64,000 bases of DNA from Gammaproteobacteria bacterium (GTDB lineage Bacteria > Pseudomonadota > Gammaproteobacteria > Arenicellales > UBA868), in the NCBI GenBank assembly GCA_022451485.1, contig JAKUQS010000005.1, forward strand, positions 105,083-169,082. The letters run 5' to 3'. Positions 61,020 through 64,000 of the stretch are shown here, piece after piece. The notes below the pieces were generated by a model that saw nothing but the letters and a program-made list of their open reading frames with translations, ran no database searches and had not been told where the DNA came from. The position numbers and the translations under genes are program-made. Position 1 is the first letter of the stretch; the number at the start of each line of letters is the position of its first letter.

Positions 61020-62573
61020 ATGGCGCAAAAGAAAGTAGCAAAAAAGAAGACGACAAAAAAGAAGACGACAAAAAAGACAGCACGTAGCCGAAGTGCTGGG
61101 CGTGAGTCGACTGATCTCGAAGCCTATGTCAGTACAAGAGGCCGGGCTGAACAGGTTCGCCGGGTGAGAGAAAAAATTAAGGAACTGGGAATCACCTATA
61201 TCTATTACCAGTTCATTTCGGTCACGGGTCGCATTGTTGGTAAAGGGATCCCGGCAGACCATTGGGAGCGTACCGCAGAGCGAGGCTTTCAGCTGGTGTA
61301 TGGCTCAACCGCCAACCTTTTCGTCGATCGCTATGGGGACTACATCGGTTATGGTCCTGAGGCGATGGAACTGGTCGGTATTCCCGACCCTGAAACGTTT
61401 TGTCAGCTGCCGTGGGATAAGCGAGTGGCTCGTGTGTTCTGTGTTTGTTTCCGCAATCGTGAAGAACGAGAAAATCCAGGCCAGGCACTGACGTCTGATT
61501 GCCGCGGTAATCTAAAACGATTCCACCAAGAGTTCCAAGATAACTACAAGATGGACTTTCGTGTGGGTACCGAGCCTGAAATGATGTGGTTGAAACGCGG
61601 CGAAGATGGCAAACCGGACGGTGGTTTTTCAAATCCTTATTGTTACCACATTGATCAGTTCGAATCGCTGCGCCCAGTATTTTTAAAAGTGATTGAATAC
61701 TGTCATGCGATGGGGTTGGATATGATCCAAGGCGATCATGAAGACGCACCCGGCCAGTTAGAATTAAACTGGACTTTCGATGATGTGGTTCGTAACGCAG
61801 ATCGTCTTTCTACCTACCGGCAGATCTGTGCCCAGGTGGCTCGGGAAAACAATTTGATTGCCTGTTTTATGACGAAGCCGTTTATGGGCGTTTCGGCGTC
61901 GGGTTGTCACACTAATATTTCTCTTTGGAAGGGTGGGGGAGAGGCTGTAAATCGCCTGCATAACAAGGTCCTGCCAGGAATGGATGACGTGTTTACGTAT
62001 CGCACAGGCGGCGAGAATACCTTTATGCCGGATACCGATGACATGCAGATGCCGGGCAAGATTGGCCTGCAGTGTGTGGGTGGCATCGTTAAGCATCTAG
62101 GTGCATTGACGGCGATCGGCTGCTCTACAGTGAATTCTTATCGCCGGTTGTGGGATGTCGGGTTTTGGGCGCCGGTTTTTGCAGATTGGGGTTATCAGAA
62201 CCGAACCACTGGGCTGCGCATTTCGGCTCCGGGTCGATTTGAATACCGCGCAGTAGATTCAATGGTGAACCCTTACCTGATGGGGTCGGCTTTACTGAAA
62301 GCCTTTGAGGACGGTATCGATAACAATATTGACCCAGGCGAACCGGAAAACCGAAATATTTATCAGGCAATGGAAGCGGGCAAACAAGTCAAGAAGTTGC
62401 CGATGACACTTGGCGATGCGCTGGCACGTCTAGCGGACGACGAGGTGATCAAGTCGTCCATGCCCGATGAGATGTATAAGGTTTTCCATTGGTACAAGAA
62501 CGACGAGTGGGAAAAGTTTATGGCGACCGTCACGGATTGGGATATGGAAACCTACCTCGATTGCCTGCCCTGA
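61020..62573 (+). CDS. glnT: Glutamine synthetase-like enzyme (GlnT/gamma-glutamylmethylamide synthetase class) with lysine-rich N-terminus
   Basis: A 517-residue ligase. Glutamine synthetase motifs are seen: GTEPEMMWL (metal-binding Glu185 and Glu187), QGDHEDAPGQLELNW (Glu241, Glu248), ASGCHTNISLW (His) and RISAPGRFEYR (ATP/substrate Arg). The catalytic core starts near residue 45. Before it, residues 3-20 are an unusual repeat of Lys/Thr (KKTTKKKTTKK) coded by a 15-base tandem repeat. The start is ATG 61020 with GGAGGAG upstream; the frame opens further upstream at 60948. With glxB and glxC downstream this matches glnT-glxBCD loci, where the ligase may make gamma-glutamylmethylamide or glutamine for the amidotransferase. 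Confidence 0.87.
   Translation: MAQKKVAKKKTTKKKTTKKTARSRSAGRESTDLEAYVSTRGRAEQVRRVREKIKELGITYIYYQFISVTGRIVGKGIPADHWERTAERGFQLVYGSTANLFVDRYGDYIGYGPEAMELVGIPDPETFCQLPWDKRVARVFCVCFRNREERENPGQALTSDCRGNLKRFHQEFQDNYKMDFRVGTEPEMMWLKRGEDGKPDGGFSNPYCYHIDQFESLRPVFLKVIEYCHAMGLDMIQGDHEDAPGQLELNWTFDDVVRNADRLSTYRQICAQVARENNLIACFMTKPFMGVSASGCHTNISLWKGGGEAVNRLHNKVLPGMDDVFTYRTGGENTFMPDTDDMQMPGKIGLQCVGGIVKHLGALTAIGCSTVNSYRRLWDVGFWAPVFADWGYQNRTTGLRISAPGRFEYRAVDSMVNPYLMGSALLKAFEDGIDNNIDPGEPENRNIYQAMEAGKQVKKLPMTLGDALARLADDEVIKSSMPDEMYKVFHWYKNDEWEKFMATVTDWDMETYLDCLP
61040..61079 (+). repeat. 15-base tandem repeat in the glnT start region
   Basis: The unit AAAAAAGAAGACGAC is present twice exactly (61040-61054, 61055-61069), followed by a partial copy. 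It codes for the Lys/Thr-rich tail. Loss or gain of a unit would keep the frame, so tail length could vary between strains. Confidence 0.85.
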
Positions 62574-62656
62574 GCGTATAGGACAACGGTGACTTCTGGT
62601 GGAGTTAGAGAAAGGATGACCTGCGTGAAGGTTAATGCGTTAGAGGGGATACATTT

Positions 62657-63592
62657 ATGTGCGGCATAGCCGGATTGATACATCGAGGTAAGCGTTCTGA
62701 CATCGGGTCAGAGCTGTCGTCCATGTTGCAGTCACTTAAACATCGAGGGCCGGATTCGACTGGGTTCGCGTTGTACGGGATGCCAGAAGATGGTGAATTG
62801 GTAATGCGCTTCAAAGTGGCCGAGCAAGAGGACATGCAGCGTGGGTTCAAAATTCACGATGAAGTAAAAGAGCGACGGGCGTTAGTTGACCAACGCATGT
62901 TAGAGATGGGTGTCGACAAGAAGGATGAGGAGCAGGTGACCGAGTATGCGTATCGGTATCGCTTCAGTTTTGATGGTGATATGAAACGCCTTGCTGACTA
63001 CATCGAAGATATCGAAGGTGCTGAGATCCTTTCTGTAGGCCACGCGTTGGAACTGGTGAAGGATTTGGGCGATGCTGATACGGTTTCTGAACAGTACGGA
63101 CTAACTGCTTTCCAAGGTACGCATGCCATTGGACATACTCGAATGGCGACCGAATCAGACGTGGATATTCGCTCGGCACATCCTTATTGGGCTTATCCAT
63201 TTAACGATGTTTCAGTAGTTCACAACGGGCAGTTGACCAATTATTGGATGTTCCGGCGTGCTATGGAAAGGCGGGGCCATCGTTTTATGTCTAACTGCGA
63301 TTCGGAACTGATTGCCGTGTATTTGGCCGACCGAATGGATGCAGGCGATGATCTTGAGGCTGCGATGGTTCGCTCAGTGGATGAGCTAGATGGTGTCTTC
63401 ACTTATGTCGTCGCTACCGCTGATCGACTGGGTATGGCAAAGGATGTGATGGCTGCTAAGCCCATGGTCTTGTATGAGAGTGACGAATTCGTTGCACTGG
63501 CTTCTGAAGAAGTGGCGATTCGAAGCGTGTTTCCACATGAGATCGATACTTATGATCCATACGAGGGAGAGGTGAAGGTATGGCAGAGTTGA
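62657..63592 (+). CDS. glxB: Class II glutamine amidotransferase (GlxB/MgsA type)
   Basis: A 311-residue glutaminase domain. The N-terminal nucleophile is Cys2 in MCGIAGLIHRG. HRGPDSTGFALYG follows, then HTRMATESDVDIRSAHPYW and VVHNGQLTNYWMFRR, the usual glutamine-binding loops of glutamate synthase-type amidotransferases. It releases ammonia (or methylamine) from glutamine or its amide for use by the synthase subunits. GAGGGG upstream of ATG 62657 and overlap with glxC (13 bases) show the genes form one operon. Confidence 0.88.
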   Translation: MCGIAGLIHRGKRSDIGSELSSMLQSLKHRGPDSTGFALYGMPEDGELVMRFKVAEQEDMQRGFKIHDEVKERRALVDQRMLEMGVDKKDEEQVTEYAYRYRFSFDGDMKRLADYIEDIEGAEILSVGHALELVKDLGDADTVSEQYGLTAFQGTHAIGHTRMATESDVDIRSAHPYWAYPFNDVSVVHNGQLTNYWMFRRAMERRGHRFMSNCDSELIAVYLADRMDAGDDLEAAMVRSVDELDGVFTYVVATADRLGMAKDVMAAKPMVLYESDEFVALASEEVAIRSVFPHEIDTYDPYEGEVKVWQS

Positions 63593-64000
63593 AAAATACG
63601 CATGCCCCGTCTGCGGGCATGCATACTGAGCAGTTATCGGGTCGTACCCAGCAGGTTTTTTTCGACGTCGAGAGCCGGGAGAATGAGGATCGTTTTCTCT
63701 ATCCCGGGGCGTTTGAGGTTGACTTTGATAAGCATGGAGAAATCGATGCGGCAGATCTAACCGCACGCGACATAAATACCCAGATTCGCGATTTAATGAA
63801 CGAAGGGGTGGGTTCAATCACCATCAAGAATCCTGGCGCTAAACACTCGCTAGGTGTGGGTTTGCTGAACCGACTCAATCTGACGTTTGAAGGGAGTCTC
63901 GGTTATTTCGGGTGCGGGTTGAACGATGGGCCGAACATACGAATGACGGGTCGTGTGGGCGGGGCCTGCGGTGGAAACATGATGGGCGGGACGGTAGTGA
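63580..64000 (+). CDS. glxC: Glutamate synthase alpha-subunit GXGXG-domain protein (GlxC/MgsB type), partial at right edge
   Basis: About 140 residues visible from ATG 63580 with GAGGTGAAGG upstream. A glycine-rich beta-helix of the GXGXG type begins in the visible part, for example VGSITIKNPGAKHSLGVGLL and RVGGACGGNMMGGTVV. In glnT-glxBCD and N-methylglutamate synthase operons, the next subunit is an FMN-binding synthase domain, outside this window. The gene runs off the right end. Confidence 0.82.
   Translation, partial: MAELKNTHAPSAGMHTEQLSGRTQQVFFDVESRENEDRFLYPGAFEVDFDKHGEIDAADLTARDINTQIRDLMNEGVGSITIKNPGAKHSLGVGLLNRLNLTFEGSLGYFGCGLNDGPNIRMTGRVGGACGGNMMGGTVV

Noticed and set aside
61222..61749. 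Reverse-strand frame of 175 codons inside glnT
   Set aside because: Antisense to conserved glutamine synthetase sequence, low-quality composition and no start signal.
1..64000. CRISPR arrays, tRNA or rRNA genes, insertion sequences, prophage genes
   Set aside because: I saw no spaced direct repeats, cloverleaf-like elements, transposase or integrase motifs, or structural phage genes in the window.

Overview
The window is protein-dense bacterial DNA of moderate GC. It has no tRNA, rRNA, CRISPR array, insertion sequence or phage gene that I can recognise. The gene families point to a metabolically versatile, aerobic Pseudomonadota, probably marine or soil, and perhaps a gammaproteobacterium. 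The families include many acyl-CoA dehydrogenases and SDRs, a TRAP transporter, several PhyH dioxygenases and enolase-superfamily enzymes, a Baeyer-Villiger monooxygenase, an arsR-arsC-aquaporin set and a glnT-glxBC set. The exact lineage cannot be fixed from sequence reading alone.

Layout. 1-918 (-): N-terminal part of a TcuA-like flavoprotein. 1506-5344 (+): a sulfur-amino-acid operon of cysteine desulfurase-like enzyme, cystathionine beta-synthase and cystathionine gamma-lyase/synthase. 5922-11260 (+): amine oxidase, HpaB-type flavin monooxygenase, a broken RidA gene, a Rieske oxygenase and an SDR. 11305-14994 (-): SDR, tag, SDR and a TTC38-like TPR protein. 15120-21468: acyl-CoA metabolism, including an acyl-CoA dehydrogenase homologue that lacks the usual catalytic Glu, with Gln246 and Arg85 recalling 3-sulfinopropanoyl-CoA desulfinase. 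21518-25621 (-): a HAPMO-like Baeyer-Villiger monooxygenase, a MetE-C-like methyltransferase and an agmatinase-fold enzyme with an altered metal motif. 25803-26684 (+): an HSDL2-like SDR.

26708-42946 (-) is the most distinctive part. It holds a D-aminoacylase-like amidohydrolase, a TauD-like dioxygenase, a 2-hydroxyacid dehydrogenase, RraA, a cupin, three different enolase-superfamily enzymes, a DapA-like aldolase, two PhyH dioxygenases, a complete TRAP transporter (dctPQM) and a LacI regulator. Three LacI-type operators lie just upstream of dctP. I read it as an uncharacterised hydroxy-acid or sugar-acid uptake and degradation island: import, oxidative opening, dehydration, aldol cleavage, then oxidation. 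A third PhyH gene, paralogous to the one next to dctM, lies just across the LacI gene.

44197-50429 carries an amidohydrolase convergent with a DAO-hyuA-hyuB operon, which suggests cyclic amide or N-alkyl amino acid breakdown. 50603-57695 (-) is a beta-oxidation operon of the fadD, fadA, fadB, fadE type. 57834-59407 (+) is arsenic resistance (arsR, arsC, aquaporin) with an inverted repeat over the arsR start. 59466-60035 is an unrecognised protein. 60057-60791 is a GntR/FCD regulator divergent from a glnT-glxB-glxC operon that runs off the right edge. Its glutamine synthetase-like enzyme has a lysine-rich, repeat-encoded N-terminal tail.
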